DNA from: Terriglobia bacterium
GTDB taxonomy: Bacteria; Acidobacteriota; Terriglobia; Acidiferrales; UBA7541
Reading direction: 5' to 3'
Length of the DNA stretch: 64,000 nucleotides
Assembly (NCBI GenBank): GCA_020073485.1
Contig: JAIQFB010000032.1
Location: 1 to 64,000, forward strand
Part shown: piece after piece, positions 17,269-25,450 of the stretch
Numbering within the stretch: the stretch's first letter is position 1
How the letters are laid out: every line of letters begins with the position of its first letter
Notes under the pieces: model-generated
Told to the model about the DNA's origin: nothing
The model's input: only the letters and a program-made list of their open reading frames with translations
Databases searched by the model: none
Position numbers and translations under genes: made by a program

Positions 17269-17985
17269 ATGACCTCAACTGTCGCAGTAACTCGCTGTGC
17301 ACCTGGGCCGATTGACCCAGCGCTGTACTTCGATGATTTGGGCCAATTCGCAAGCAAGAAGTTCAAGATTGTTAGTGCGGAAAGCGGCATCTCCTTCGGT
17401 GATGCAAAGTATATGCGCGTTCACGCGCGTGTGCTTGTTCGGTGCAAGCGTTGGCTCCCACCGTGGGCTTTCAACGACGAACAGTTGAGGACTGTTATTC
17501 TTCATCGCGGGTGGTCATACGTTCACGGTGACTCACTGCTGCCACGCGACATCACCTTTGTGGAAGCGAAACGTCAAGTGGATGAGCACTTCGCAAATGT
17601 CATGTCGCGCGAGTGGGGAAAACCAGGAAGCAAACAATGGGCCATCCACGAAGCGCACGTGCGCTCGGTGAAGAACGCGGGCGGTTACCTTGAACTCTTG
17701 GGTGCCGTGTTGTACAAATCACTGCGTGTTGGTCGCGACTCGGTCGCGGTTGCCGGTGATCTCGGAATCACGCCGTCCTCGGTGCGGCAAATTGTCGCGC
17801 GTGCAAATGAGGCCGCAGTTGCACTTGGTTTTGAAACCTTCGCACCCTCAAAGACTGCGGGTCGACCTCGCAAACGCAAAAGGAAAGTAGGGAGGCCGAA
17901 GGGCAGGGCGTTCATACCTGAACACCTCGCAAACTTGAAGGCTGCGGGTAGACTGCGACGTGCACGCGTTCACCAGGGTGATTAG
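17269..17985 (+). CDS. Putative DNA-binding protein: HTH plus AT-hook-like tail
   Basis: This 238-aa protein starts at ATG 17269. The upstream in-frame GTG at 17203 lies in the terminator. Residues about 160-185 read VAVAGDLGITPSSVRQIVARANEAA, a sigma-like helix-turn-helix. Two basic minor-groove-type motifs follow, GRPRKRKRKVGRPKGRA. The N-terminal 150 residues are unrecognised (RCKRWLPPWAFNDEQLRTV). It could be the regulator of the element or a recruited activator. It lies at the end of the rightward block, convergent with the RelA/ParA cassette. Confidence 0.6.
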   Translation: MTSTVAVTRCAPGPIDPALYFDDLGQFASKKFKIVSAESGISFGDAKYMRVHARVLVRCKRWLPPWAFNDEQLRTVILHRGWSYVHGDSLLPRDITFVEAKRQVDEHFANVMSREWGKPGSKQWAIHEAHVRSVKNAGGYLELLGAVLYKSLRVGRDSVAVAGDLGITPSSVRQIVARANEAAVALGFETFAPSKTAGRPRKRKRKVGRPKGRAFIPEHLANLKAAGRLRRARVHQGD

Positions 17986-18106
17986 CGCAGATGCATGACC
18001 CACACGACGAACATCAGCACACCGATGATGGCAACGATGACGTTGTATGCATGGTTGCAGTCACCTGAACCTGAAGGTCGTGAAGTTTGGCCGGCAGTTT
18101 GAAGGA

Positions 18107-18871
18107 TTACCTTACGTCAGTTCGCCGTCGCTTGTTCGAAGACATTTTCTGAGAAGCACGCATCATCTGTCTACTCTCTTCAAAGGATTTGAATATTGAG
18201 TCCACCAGTCGGCTACAACTTGTCGTGACTCTGGCCAAGACCTGAAGCTGCTCGTGGCAGGCGACACTACTTACTTGGTACGGATAGTTTATGGTGTGAT
18301 CCACTTCTCCCCAGACCTCATCTGCTAATGTCCGCACCTGGATCTCGCACGTAGACTTTGTTTTCAGATTTGGCCGAATTACATAGTGCACGCTTGTGTA
18401 AAGACTTGACAGTTTGTTTCTCTCAGTTCGAATGTTGATTCCCTCAAAGTACTTTCGAGATTCATCATCCCAGGTTTTCGCTATAGGCCCTTCTATCAAG
18501 CGGTAAAGGGCCTCATCAAATCTCTTCAGCAGTGCTTTGTTTATGTGATCCGTTTGTCGAGTGTGAAGGTGTAGGATTCTGAAGCCAGCGAGGTCGTTTA
18601 TTTTTGAAAATAGATTGTCGTTCGTTATCTTAAAAGGCTTACGCTGCGCTTTGGTCTCTCCTAGCTTTCTGGTCAATTTGTCTCTCAGGTGTTCGGGATC
18701 TTTCGTCCGCCATTTTATCGAGTGCACTTGGCTCATGAGCTCTTCGTCACCGAGAACGTGGTCTTTCAGCTGATTCAGCACCAATTCAAAATGGTCCCGA
18801 TTCTCAACGTAGTGTTGGACTAATTCTCCAATTCGCTTAGCTTCAGTGCGCGATGGAGTATATGGCTTCAT
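18107..18871 (-). CDS. RelA/SpoT-fold nucleotidyltransferase (small alarmone synthetase-like)
   Basis: This 254-aa protein has a (p)ppGpp synthetase-type domain without an HD hydrolase. Visible blocks are HLRDKLTRKLGE (donor-nucleotide basic patch), NDLAGFRILHLH with the metal-binding Asp, YTSVHYVIRPN with the Tyr that stacks the acceptor, and EIQVRTLADEVWGEVDH with the catalytic Glu and Gln. A roughly 45-residue insertion separates the NDLAGFRI and YTSVHYV blocks. The C-terminus is a basic tail (SSNKRRRTDVR). Relatives make or transfer pyrophosphate, and some are toxins of phage-defence toxin-antitoxin pairs. It is last in a three-gene operon, 12 bp after the ParA-like gene. No obvious antitoxin is seen unless a partner plays that part. 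Confidence 0.85.
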   Translation of the reverse strand: MKPYTPSRTEAKRIGELVQHYVENRDHFELVLNQLKDHVLGDEELMSQVHSIKWRTKDPEHLRDKLTRKLGETKAQRKPFKITNDNLFSKINDLAGFRILHLHTRQTDHINKALLKRFDEALYRLIEGPIAKTWDDESRKYFEGINIRTERNKLSSLYTSVHYVIRPNLKTKSTCEIQVRTLADEVWGEVDHTINYPYQVSSVACHEQLQVLARVTTSCSRLVDSIFKSFEESRQMMRASQKMSSNKRRRTDVR

Positions 18872-18883
18872 GTGTGACCGCTC

Positions 18884-19882
18884 TTATTCAGTGCGAGCGA
18901 TTATCTTCCTTGCGATTGTTTCGAAAGCCAGTCGTGCCTGTTCCCTTTGGTCCGGAGTCCCAGCATCCGCCAACATGAGCGGAACACCTTGAATTTGGGA
19001 CTCATTCGCGAGAGTCCCGAAATCCTTGATTTGCCCCAATTTGTTCTGGCTTAACGACGATGAAGCGAGATTTGGATCGATCTTCCTTAAAACTCGCACC
19101 ACATCACTGGCGATATGCTTCTCGATCTGCGACATATACTTTGAATAGCCGCTGGCGACTTGCCCTCTATAAATTCTAAAATGTTGAGGGATATACCCCA
19201 GGAAGCGTGGATTGCCAGGTAATAAATAAATGCCGTCTGGTGCCAGCCTGTCAATCATTCGCCAGTCCGATACCCAGGTAGCCAATGTCTGACCGAGAGT
19301 CTTTAGCGCTCGGATTGAAAAAAGGTCGCAGGCCGCAGGGACGATGAAAAAATTGCAGTCAAGCAGAATCACGCGATTAAGCGGACCAACGTTTGGCCCA
19401 CAGTCGTAAAAAACGTAGTCAATGCTGTGGTCCGCACAAACGAAGTTGATGAGTTGACTCAACGCGCTTGTTCCCCGCAGACCCCTGAGCTTTCTTTGAA
19501 AGCAGTCGCTCCACATCTGTGTTAATTCCTCTTCGAAATCTGACAATCGAATGTCGCCCGGAAGTAGCTTGACTCTCCTGATACCTAGTTCGACGGGCTC
19601 GATTTGATGTAGATCTCCTGTAGCTTGGACAATCGGCCTTAGCGCCGTCCATAGGGTCACACCCTCGGAGCTGTCGGATTCGTCTAGCCAAGTGTCCAAG
19701 ACGTCTTCTGCAATCAAATAGGAGGTCAAATTACATTGAGGGTCAGCATCGACAAGAAGGACTCTCTTTCCCATTGATGCTAGAGCCGCTGCAATGTTGA
19801 CCGTGAGCGTGGTTTTCCCTACGCCCCCCTTATGATTAAAGAGAGCGATTCTCTCTGCCCTGTGTCGCTTTACAGTCTTCAT
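18884..19882 (-). CDS. ParA/Soj-family ATPase
   Basis: This 332-aa protein has a deviant Walker A FNHKGGVGKTTLTVNIAAALA at residues about 15-35 with the signature Lys, then VLLVDADPQCNLTSYL, YVFYDCGPNVGPLNRVILLDC (Walker B type) and a long C-terminal domain. Partition ATPases are usually about 250-300 aa, and this one has extra sequence around residues 60-120 and 215-290. No ParB or centromere-like repeats are seen, so partitioning is not the obvious role. It lies 22 bp after the 188-aa protein gene and 12 bp before the RelA/SpoT gene, so all three are probably one transcript. Confidence 0.88.
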   Translation of the reverse strand: MKTVKRHRAERIALFNHKGGVGKTTLTVNIAAALASMGKRVLLVDADPQCNLTSYLIAEDVLDTWLDESDSSEGVTLWTALRPIVQATGDLHQIEPVELGIRRVKLLPGDIRLSDFEEELTQMWSDCFQRKLRGLRGTSALSQLINFVCADHSIDYVFYDCGPNVGPLNRVILLDCNFFIVPAACDLFSIRALKTLGQTLATWVSDWRMIDRLAPDGIYLLPGNPRFLGYIPQHFRIYRGQVASGYSKYMSQIEKHIASDVVRVLRKIDPNLASSSLSQNKLGQIKDFGTLANESQIQGVPLMLADAGTPDQREQARLAFETIARKIIARTE

Positions 19883-19904
19883 TAGGAATCTTCGCAGCTA
19901 GTGA

Positions 19905-20471
19905 TTACTTTGCTTTCGCCGATTTGCGGGACTTCTTTCGGGGTTTGACCTTACCCATCGCAGCCTTTGCGGCTTCCCGATCAGGCAATGCTTGGACAAA
20001 AACTTCCCCAGGTGCGCTGATCTGTTTGGTGCCTCTTACTGCGGGTACTAGATAACCTGTCCGTCCAGCGTTGTTGACTGCAACATATACGTTGGACATC
20101 TTGCTTTGGGCAGCTTCTGTATTCAGCTTGCTGATGTCAATCGTTTTGAAATGCGGCGTACTCCGATAATGCGTCAAGTAGAATGCGAGGCAGGCTACTC
20201 TTTCCACGTCGGAGCGTGGCTGCTTCTGCATAATGAATTCCTTCGGTGAAATATCTCTTTCCTCGGAGAAACCTCCGCCTGGTGGAGAAGACCGAGGAGT
20301 ACTAGCCGGAATTCCTTTTGTTTGACTTGGGCTTTGCGACGGCGTCCGCAACCCAAAGAATGTCGCGACGGTCTCCAGGAGCTTCTGTTGTTCCTCGGGG
20401 GCCAGATCACGCAGATCTGCGATAACCTTTGTAAGGATGGTTGCCATGTCTGAAGGTTTCTTCGCGCCCAC
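19905..20471 (-). CDS. Unrecognised protein, first gene of the ParA/RelA cassette
   Basis: This 188-aa protein starts at GTG 20471 with GGAGGGAC upstream, and an internal ATG at 20447 is the alternative. Residues about 10-40 form a helix (ILTKVIADLRDLAPEEQQKL), followed by a Ser/Pro/Gly-rich linker. The C-terminal domain begins QPRSDVERVACLAFYLTHYR and continues FKTIDISKLNTEAAQSKMSN and AVNNAGRTGYLVPA, then GEVFVQALPDREAAKAAMGK. The pattern resembles a winged-helix module. The tail is strongly basic (KPRKKSRKSAKAK). It may be a DNA-binding or adaptor partner of the ATPase, as ParB-type or activator proteins are. That is an inference. Confidence 0.65.
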   Translation of the reverse strand: MGAKKPSDMATILTKVIADLRDLAPEEQQKLLETVATFFGLRTPSQSPSQTKGIPASTPRSSPPGGGFSEERDISPKEFIMQKQPRSDVERVACLAFYLTHYRSTPHFKTIDISKLNTEAAQSKMSNVYVAVNNAGRTGYLVPAVRGTKQISAPGEVFVQALPDREAAKAAMGKVKPRKKSRKSAKAK

Positions 20472-20550
20472 TTTTGAGTCCCTCCACTTACTAAATGCGT
20501 CACAGGTTCATATTTCGTATCATACATTGAGGATTGCCGAAAGGAGATTT
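20472..20550. promoter_or_regulatory. Divergent promoter region between cassette and integrase side
   Basis: This gap lies between the start of the minus-strand ParA/RelA cassette and the plus-strand small gene and integrase. It should contain the cassette promoter. A TATGAT-like -10 reading on the minus strand near 20515-20525 is possible, but no matching -35 is convincing. Confidence 0.3.
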
Positions 20551-20724
20551 ATGTTTCCGGAAATGATCCAACTTAGTTCGTGTCTCATCTATCCAGCAAG
20601 ATTACTCTTGCGTTATTCCCGGGCCTGTGTTAGATTATTTGTACTGGATGAACAGCGTGTCCACCCGACTGGTGACCGCAGAATAATGTTCGAAATTCCA
20701 GCAGTCGGGACCCCGCAACGGTAA
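20551..20724 (+). CDS. Possible 57-aa protein upstream of the integrase
   Basis: ATG 20551 is preceded by AAAGGAG at ideal spacing, one of the strongest ribosome sites in the element. The product (MFPEMIQLSSCLIYPARLLL at its start, ending MFEIPAVGTPQR) is basic and partly hydrophobic, with no recognised family. Excisionases and small regulators often occupy this position next to an integrase, but no HTH is evident. It may instead be a leader peptide or a chance frame. Confidence 0.35.
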   Translation: MFPEMIQLSSCLIYPARLLLRYSRACVRLFVLDEQRVHPTGDRRIMFEIPAVGTPQR

Positions 20725-20784
20725 CTACCCTCGACGAACGTCCGGGTAACGCACCGAATCCAATAACAGGATTCGTGTGTCCCG

Positions 20785-22047
20785 ATGTCCAATTCAGTTG
20801 AAACGCAAGACCTGAACGGTGTACAACCTCGTCCGACACCGACAAGACGACTGCGAGGTCCGTCATTGTCGAGAAGGACAGGTCAGTCAGGTACAGTGGT
20901 TCAGCATTCCAAAACGTGGGACCCTGGTGCACCCTGCTACGGTAAGTTTTGGGTCGACGTACCCGGTAATCCACGCAAACGTCGCACGATTGCACTCGGA
21001 GTCTGCGCGACAAAATCCAAAGCCCGATCACAGCTGCGCGAGTACATCGAACGCGAGGGTGTCAATTCGTCGCAGTCATTCCACCAACAAACAGCGCCGG
21101 CTACGACGTTCCGTGAGCAAGCAGAAAGTTGGCTCGCGTCACTCCCAACGCGTCGTCGCAAACCAGTCAAACCCGCCACGATTCACGGTTGGCGGCATTC
21201 CCTCGACAAATGGTTGATGCCAACCCTCGGTGACATGGTACTTGCCGAGGTCGGTAATGGTGCGTTGAAAAATGTCATCGAGAAAATGTCAGCAGGTGGC
21301 CTTGCACCGCAATCCATCGTCACCCATTCCCGCGTTGTAAAAATGGTGATGTCGAGTGCCGTCAACTCCGAGGGCGACGAAATTTATCCGCGCAAGTGGA
21401 ATCACAATTTCGTAGGCCTTCCAATCGTTGACCCAACAAAACAGAAACGACCGACCGTAACCCAAGCAGAGCTTCAAAATATCCTAGCCGCGCTCGCACC
21501 TCGGTACAGGGTTCTCGTAGCTTTGCTCGCGGGTACGGGGCTTCGCATCGGTGAGGCGCTAGGCTTGAAGCTCGACGACCTCAATTCCGAGTGCACGACC
21601 CTTCACGTTCGGCGAAGCATTTGGCACGGTCGAGAACAACAACCCAAAACAGAAAATGCCGTCCGCGTAATCGACATCCCTGAGCAACTCGCGCAACTCC
21701 TACGCGAGCATATTGCCGAGTTGACAGGTTATTTATTCGCGACGCGCAACGGCACTCCACTGTCACAACGCAACGTTCTTCGCGCCCTTTACATCGCGGG
21801 TTCGACCTGCGGGTTCCACTCATTTCGGCGGTACCGAGCAGCCGTATTGCGCAAAGCTCGGGTACCAGAAGATCTGATTGGACTCTGGCTCGGGCACGCG
21901 CGCAACCTCACAGATCGCTATGCGGTGCAGTTGACTGACGATCTCGCATTCCGTTCTGAGTGGTGCGAACGTGCAGGGGTCGGGTTTCAGTTGGTCAACA
22001 GTGGTACACAAAACGTGGTCAGTATTGACGCGACGCGAGTCGCGTAG
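20785..22047 (+). CDS. int: Tyrosine-recombinase integrase
   Basis: This 420-aa phage-type integrase has an arm-binding N-terminus (GKFWVDVPGNPRKRRTIALG), a core-binding SAM-like domain from about residue 110 (TFREQAESWLASLPTRRRKP), and a catalytic domain from about 225. Catalytic residues are visible: Arg in GTGLRIGEALGL, His-x-x-Arg in FHSFRRYRA, the GHA block (LWLGHARNLTD), and the nucleophile Tyr in DRYAVQL. All are present, so it may be active. It ends 31 bp before tRNA-Arg, pointing at it. This is the usual int-att proximity, but on the 5' side of the tRNA rather than the 3' side. Confidence 0.93.
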   Translation: MSNSVETQDLNGVQPRPTPTRRLRGPSLSRRTGQSGTVVQHSKTWDPGAPCYGKFWVDVPGNPRKRRTIALGVCATKSKARSQLREYIEREGVNSSQSFHQQTAPATTFREQAESWLASLPTRRRKPVKPATIHGWRHSLDKWLMPTLGDMVLAEVGNGALKNVIEKMSAGGLAPQSIVTHSRVVKMVMSSAVNSEGDEIYPRKWNHNFVGLPIVDPTKQKRPTVTQAELQNILAALAPRYRVLVALLAGTGLRIGEALGLKLDDLNSECTTLHVRRSIWHGREQQPKTENAVRVIDIPEQLAQLLREHIAELTGYLFATRNGTPLSQRNVLRALYIAGSTCGFHSFRRYRAAVLRKARVPEDLIGLWLGHARNLTDRYAVQLTDDLAFRSEWCERAGVGFQLVNSGTQNVVSIDATRVA

Positions 22048-22078
22048 CACTATGAGGTGTCAGGTTTTAGAGTACATC

Positions 22079-22155
22079 GCGCCCGTAGCTCAGGTGGATA
22101 GAGCGTCTGCCTTCTAAGCAGAGGGTCGGGGGTTCGACTCCCTCCGGGCGCGCCA
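22079..22155 (+). tRNA. tRNA-Arg (anticodon UCU), CCA encoded
   Basis: The acceptor stem GCGCCCG (22079-22085) pairs with CGGGCGC (22145-22151). The anticodon stem TCTGC/GCAGA encloses loop CTTCTAA with anticodon TCT at 22113-22115, and the T-arm contains GGTTCGACTCC. The encoded CCA ends at 22155. From the anticodon loop to the 3' end it is duplicated at 30953-30998, marking it as an integration site. Confidence 0.95.
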
Positions 22156-22156
22156 T
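22111..22156 (+). repeat. Attachment-site core (left), 3' half of tRNA-Arg
   Basis: This 46-bp segment, from the anticodon loop through CCAT, recurs as a direct repeat at 30953-30998 with two mismatches. Duplication of a tRNA 3' half is the classic footprint of tyrosine-integrase insertion. Confidence 0.75.
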
Positions 22157-22283
22157 CTATACACCTATCCTCATACTAGGTTGTGCTGCATTCGTGAAAC
22201 CAGTCGCCGCAACGTTTTGTAGCCCAAGTAGCCCAAAAAACAGGCCCGAGACTGTGCCGTGATCTTCCTTTTCAATTTCAGCT

Positions 22284-25200
22284 TTATTCCGCGTCAGTCT
22301 TCACAATCATTGTCCCAGCCCGAAGCGCTCGCTCCTTCATTACCGCGAAGAAAACCGGAACCAAGATCAAAACGTGAATCGTTGACGTAATCATGCCGCC
22401 GACAATAGGTGCAGCGATGGGTTTCATGACGTCCGATCCGATGCCGGTTTCCCAGAGAATGGGGATCAGGCTGGCCAGGACTGCGGTCACCGTCATGAGC
22501 TTCGGGCGCAATCGCATGACGGCTCCCTCGATAGTGGCTTCCTCGATGTCCTCGTGCTTTAGGGGAATACCCGAAGCGATGCGCTTGTCGAGTGACTCAT
22601 GGAGATAGACCACCATGACGACTCCGGTTTCCACGGCAATGCCAAACAGCGCGATGTAACCCACCCAGACGGCGACGCTGAAGTTGTAGCCAAGCCAATA
22701 CTGAAGAATCAGGCCTCCAGTCATGGCATAAAATGTGGGAAAGATAAGGACAGCGGCTTCGGTAACAGAGTGGAACACCATGTAAAGAAGCAAGAAGATT
22801 ACGAAGAACACGATGGGTACGATGAACTTTAGTCTTTCTTTGGCTCGAACTTCAAATTCGTATTCTCCGGACCACTTATAGCTGTACCCAGCGGGAAGGT
22901 GCAGTTTTTCATTGAGGAGTTGGTTCGCCTTCATTACGAAGCCACCGTAATCCTTCGTTGCGAGGTCCAGATAGACGTAGCCCGTGAGCAAACCATCTTC
23001 ATCGCGAATCATGGCAGGTCCACGGGAGAAGTAGACCTTGGCAACTTCTGCGATCGGAATCTGCGCCCCCGTGGGCGTGGCAATGACGACTCGTTGCATC
23101 TGCGAAATGTCGTTGCGAAAGTCCCGGCTGTAGCGCACGTTGATGGGATAGCGTTCGCGGCCTTCGATATTTTCGGCGATGTTTTCGCCGCCAATGCCGG
23201 ACGTCACCGCGCGTTGGACATCGCCCACGGTAAGTCCATATCGTGCCGCTTCCGTGCGGTTGACTTCCACGTTGATGTAAAAACCCTCGGCAACGCGTTC
23301 AGCAAAAATGGAACGAAGCTCGGGAATCCCACCGAGAACCTGTTGCAACTGAGCCCCTGCTTGCTGGATCCCCTCGACATTAGGGCCTTGTATTTTGAGT
23401 CCCACTGGCGTCTTGATACCGGTCAGTTCCATATCCAGCCGATTTTGCACGGGCATGGTCCAAGTATTCGTTAAACCTGGAAACTGGAGCTTCTCGTCCA
23501 TCTCGCGAATCAGCTTTTCGTAAGTCATGCCAGGCCGCCACTGCTCGCGTGGCTTGAGCATGATTGTTGTGTCGTACATATCCAGCGGGGCGTTGTCGGT
23601 GGAGCTATCGGAACGGCCAACTGCGCCGAAGACGCTTTCCACTTCAGGGAAAGACTTGATGATGCGATCCTGTCCTTGGAGCAACGTCGACGCCTGGGTA
23701 ATCGAGATGCCCGGAAGAGCGGTTGGCATGTAAAGCGCGGAACCCTCATAGAGCGGCGGCATGAACTGGCTGCCAATGCGCCATGCTAGCGGTACAGTCA
23801 CAACCAGGAAAATCAGATTGAGAACGAGAGTTGTTTTCCGATACCGCAGACAGAAACGAAGAACAGGCAGGTAAAGTGCCTGTGTCCACCGCGAAAATGG
23901 ATTTTCAGATTCCGGTCTGAGGTGACCACGAATAAAAATCACCATCAGTACTGGAACGAGCGTGATGGCGAGAATCGAAGAGAACGCCACGGAAAGAGTT
24001 TTGGTCCACGCCAGAGGGCGAAACATTCGCCCTTCTTGCGCTTCGAGAAGGAATACCGGCAAAAATGACACTAGGATAACGAGCAAGGAAAAGAAAATTG
24101 CCGGGCCAACCTGTTTCGCCGCCCCCACCAAAATGCGCCGTCTTTCTTTCTCTGACAGCTTACCTTCTGATGCCCCCATTGTGGCCATGTGCTCCGATAG
24201 GTGGCGGTAGCCGTTCTCAACCATCACGATGGCCGCATCGATCAGCACACCTATGGCCAGCGCCAGACCTCCAAGGGACATAATGTTGGAACTAACTTGC
24301 AGGAAATACATGGGTATGAAGGCGGCCAGGACTGCGATGGGCAGCGTCAGGATTGGAATTAACGCGGAGCGAAAATGGAACAAAAAAACAATCGTCACAA
24401 AACTGACGATCAGGGCTTCTTCGAGGAGGTCGCGCTGCAGCGTCTTGATCGATTCCTGAATCAATCCAGACCGGTCATAGCCGGACACGATTTCGACACC
24501 GGGCGGAAGCGTTGGCTTAATCTCCGCAAGCTTTTTCTTAACCCCGTCGATCACGTTGAGGGCATTCATTCCGTAACGCATTACAATGATGCCGCCAACT
24601 GTTTCCCCGTCGCCGTTCCACTCGGCGACTCCCTGGCGAATATCGGGACCAAACGTTACCGTGCCAAGATCGCGAATAAGGACAGCTGTGCCGTTCTTCG
24701 TGGCAACGGGCACTGTTTCGAGATCTTGTAGCGACTTGAGATAGCCGAGCCCGCGAATCATGTATTGAGCCCCGCCCATTTCAAGGACTCGGCCCCCAAC
24801 TTCGTTGGTACTGTCGCGGACTCGGTCGATCACCATGGAGAGCGGAATGTTGTAGGCCCGAAGTTTGTTGGGGTCCAGATTTACCTGGTATTGGCGGACG
24901 AATCCTCCGATGGAGGCAACTTCGGAAACGCCGGGTACGGTCTCCAGTTTGTAGCGAAGATACCAATCCTGAAGACTGCGCAAGTCCGCAAGACTGTGCT
25001 GGTGGGTGCGATCAATGACCGCGTATTCATACACCCAGCCCGCGCCCGTTGCATCGGGGCCAATCATGGGAGAAACATTTTTCGGCAAGACTCCCTGGAG
25101 TTGCTGAATGTATTCAAGTACTCGTGAACGAGCCCAATAGAGATCAGTGCCATCTTCAAAAACCACAAAGATGTAGGAGTCTCCGAACATGGTCTGCGCA

Positions 25201-25448
25201 CGGACGGCCTTTACGTGCGGGGCGGCGAGCAACGCGGTGACAATCGGATAAGTGACCTGGTCTTCGATGATATTGGGAGGCTCCCCCTCCCAGGGGACGT
25301 GCACAATCACTTGAACATCCGAAATGTCCGGCAGGGCATCCAGCGGAATATTCCGGAGAGACCAGATGCCGGCAAGAACCAGCAGCAAAGTCCCCGTGAA
25401 AACGAGGAAGCGATTGTTTGCGCACCAATCAATCACGCGGGAGATCAT
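22284..25448 (-). CDS. cusA: Heavy-metal efflux RND pump, CusA/CzcA family
   Basis: This 1054-aa inner-membrane proton-driven exporter starts at ATG 25448, the position giving MISRVIDWCANNRFLVF and only 2 bp after the adaptor stop. Family blocks include ALPDISDVQVIVHVPWEG, MFGDSYIFVVFEDGTDLYWA, the TM4-type segment SLGGLALAIGVLIDAAIVM with its Asp, and ALFGIAVETGVVMVVYL. NRLDMELTGIKTPVGLKIQG resembles the Cu(I)/Ag(I) CusA region whose Met contributes to the metal site, so Cu/Ag is favoured over Zn/Co/Cd. The order outer-membrane protein, adaptor, pump on the minus strand forms one tripartite operon. Confidence 0.95.
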   Translation of the reverse strand: MISRVIDWCANNRFLVFTGTLLLVLAGIWSLRNIPLDALPDISDVQVIVHVPWEGEPPNIIEDQVTYPIVTALLAAPHVKAVRAQTMFGDSYIFVVFEDGTDLYWARSRVLEYIQQLQGVLPKNVSPMIGPDATGAGWVYEYAVIDRTHQHSLADLRSLQDWYLRYKLETVPGVSEVASIGGFVRQYQVNLDPNKLRAYNIPLSMVIDRVRDSTNEVGGRVLEMGGAQYMIRGLGYLKSLQDLETVPVATKNGTAVLIRDLGTVTFGPDIRQGVAEWNGDGETVGGIIVMRYGMNALNVIDGVKKKLAEIKPTLPPGVEIVSGYDRSGLIQESIKTLQRDLLEEALIVSFVTIVFLFHFRSALIPILTLPIAVLAAFIPMYFLQVSSNIMSLGGLALAIGVLIDAAIVMVENGYRHLSEHMATMGASEGKLSEKERRRILVGAAKQVGPAIFFSLLVILVSFLPVFLLEAQEGRMFRPLAWTKTLSVAFSSILAITLVPVLMVIFIRGHLRPESENPFSRWTQALYLPVLRFCLRYRKTTLVLNLIFLVVTVPLAWRIGSQFMPPLYEGSALYMPTALPGISITQASTLLQGQDRIIKSFPEVESVFGAVGRSDSSTDNAPLDMYDTTIMLKPREQWRPGMTYEKLIREMDEKLQFPGLTNTWTMPVQNRLDMELTGIKTPVGLKIQGPNVEGIQQAGAQLQQVLGGIPELRSIFAERVAEGFYINVEVNRTEAARYGLTVGDVQRAVTSGIGGENIAENIEGRERYPINVRYSRDFRNDISQMQRVVIATPTGAQIPIAEVAKVYFSRGPAMIRDEDGLLTGYVYLDLATKDYGGFVMKANQLLNEKLHLPAGYSYKWSGEYEFEVRAKERLKFIVPIVFFVIFLLLYMVFHSVTEAAVLIFPTFYAMTGGLILQYWLGYNFSVAVWVGYIALFGIAVETGVVMVVYLHESLDKRIASGIPLKHEDIEEATIEGAVMRLRPKLMTVTAVLASLIPILWETGIGSDVMKPIAAPIVGGMITSTIHVLILVPVFFAVMKERALRAGTMIVKTDAE

Positions 25449-25450
25449 GG

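Noticed and set aside
18884-19882. Plasmid partition locus
   Set aside because: No ParB, no centromere-like iterons and no replication gene. The ATPase is instead tied to a RelA/SpoT gene.
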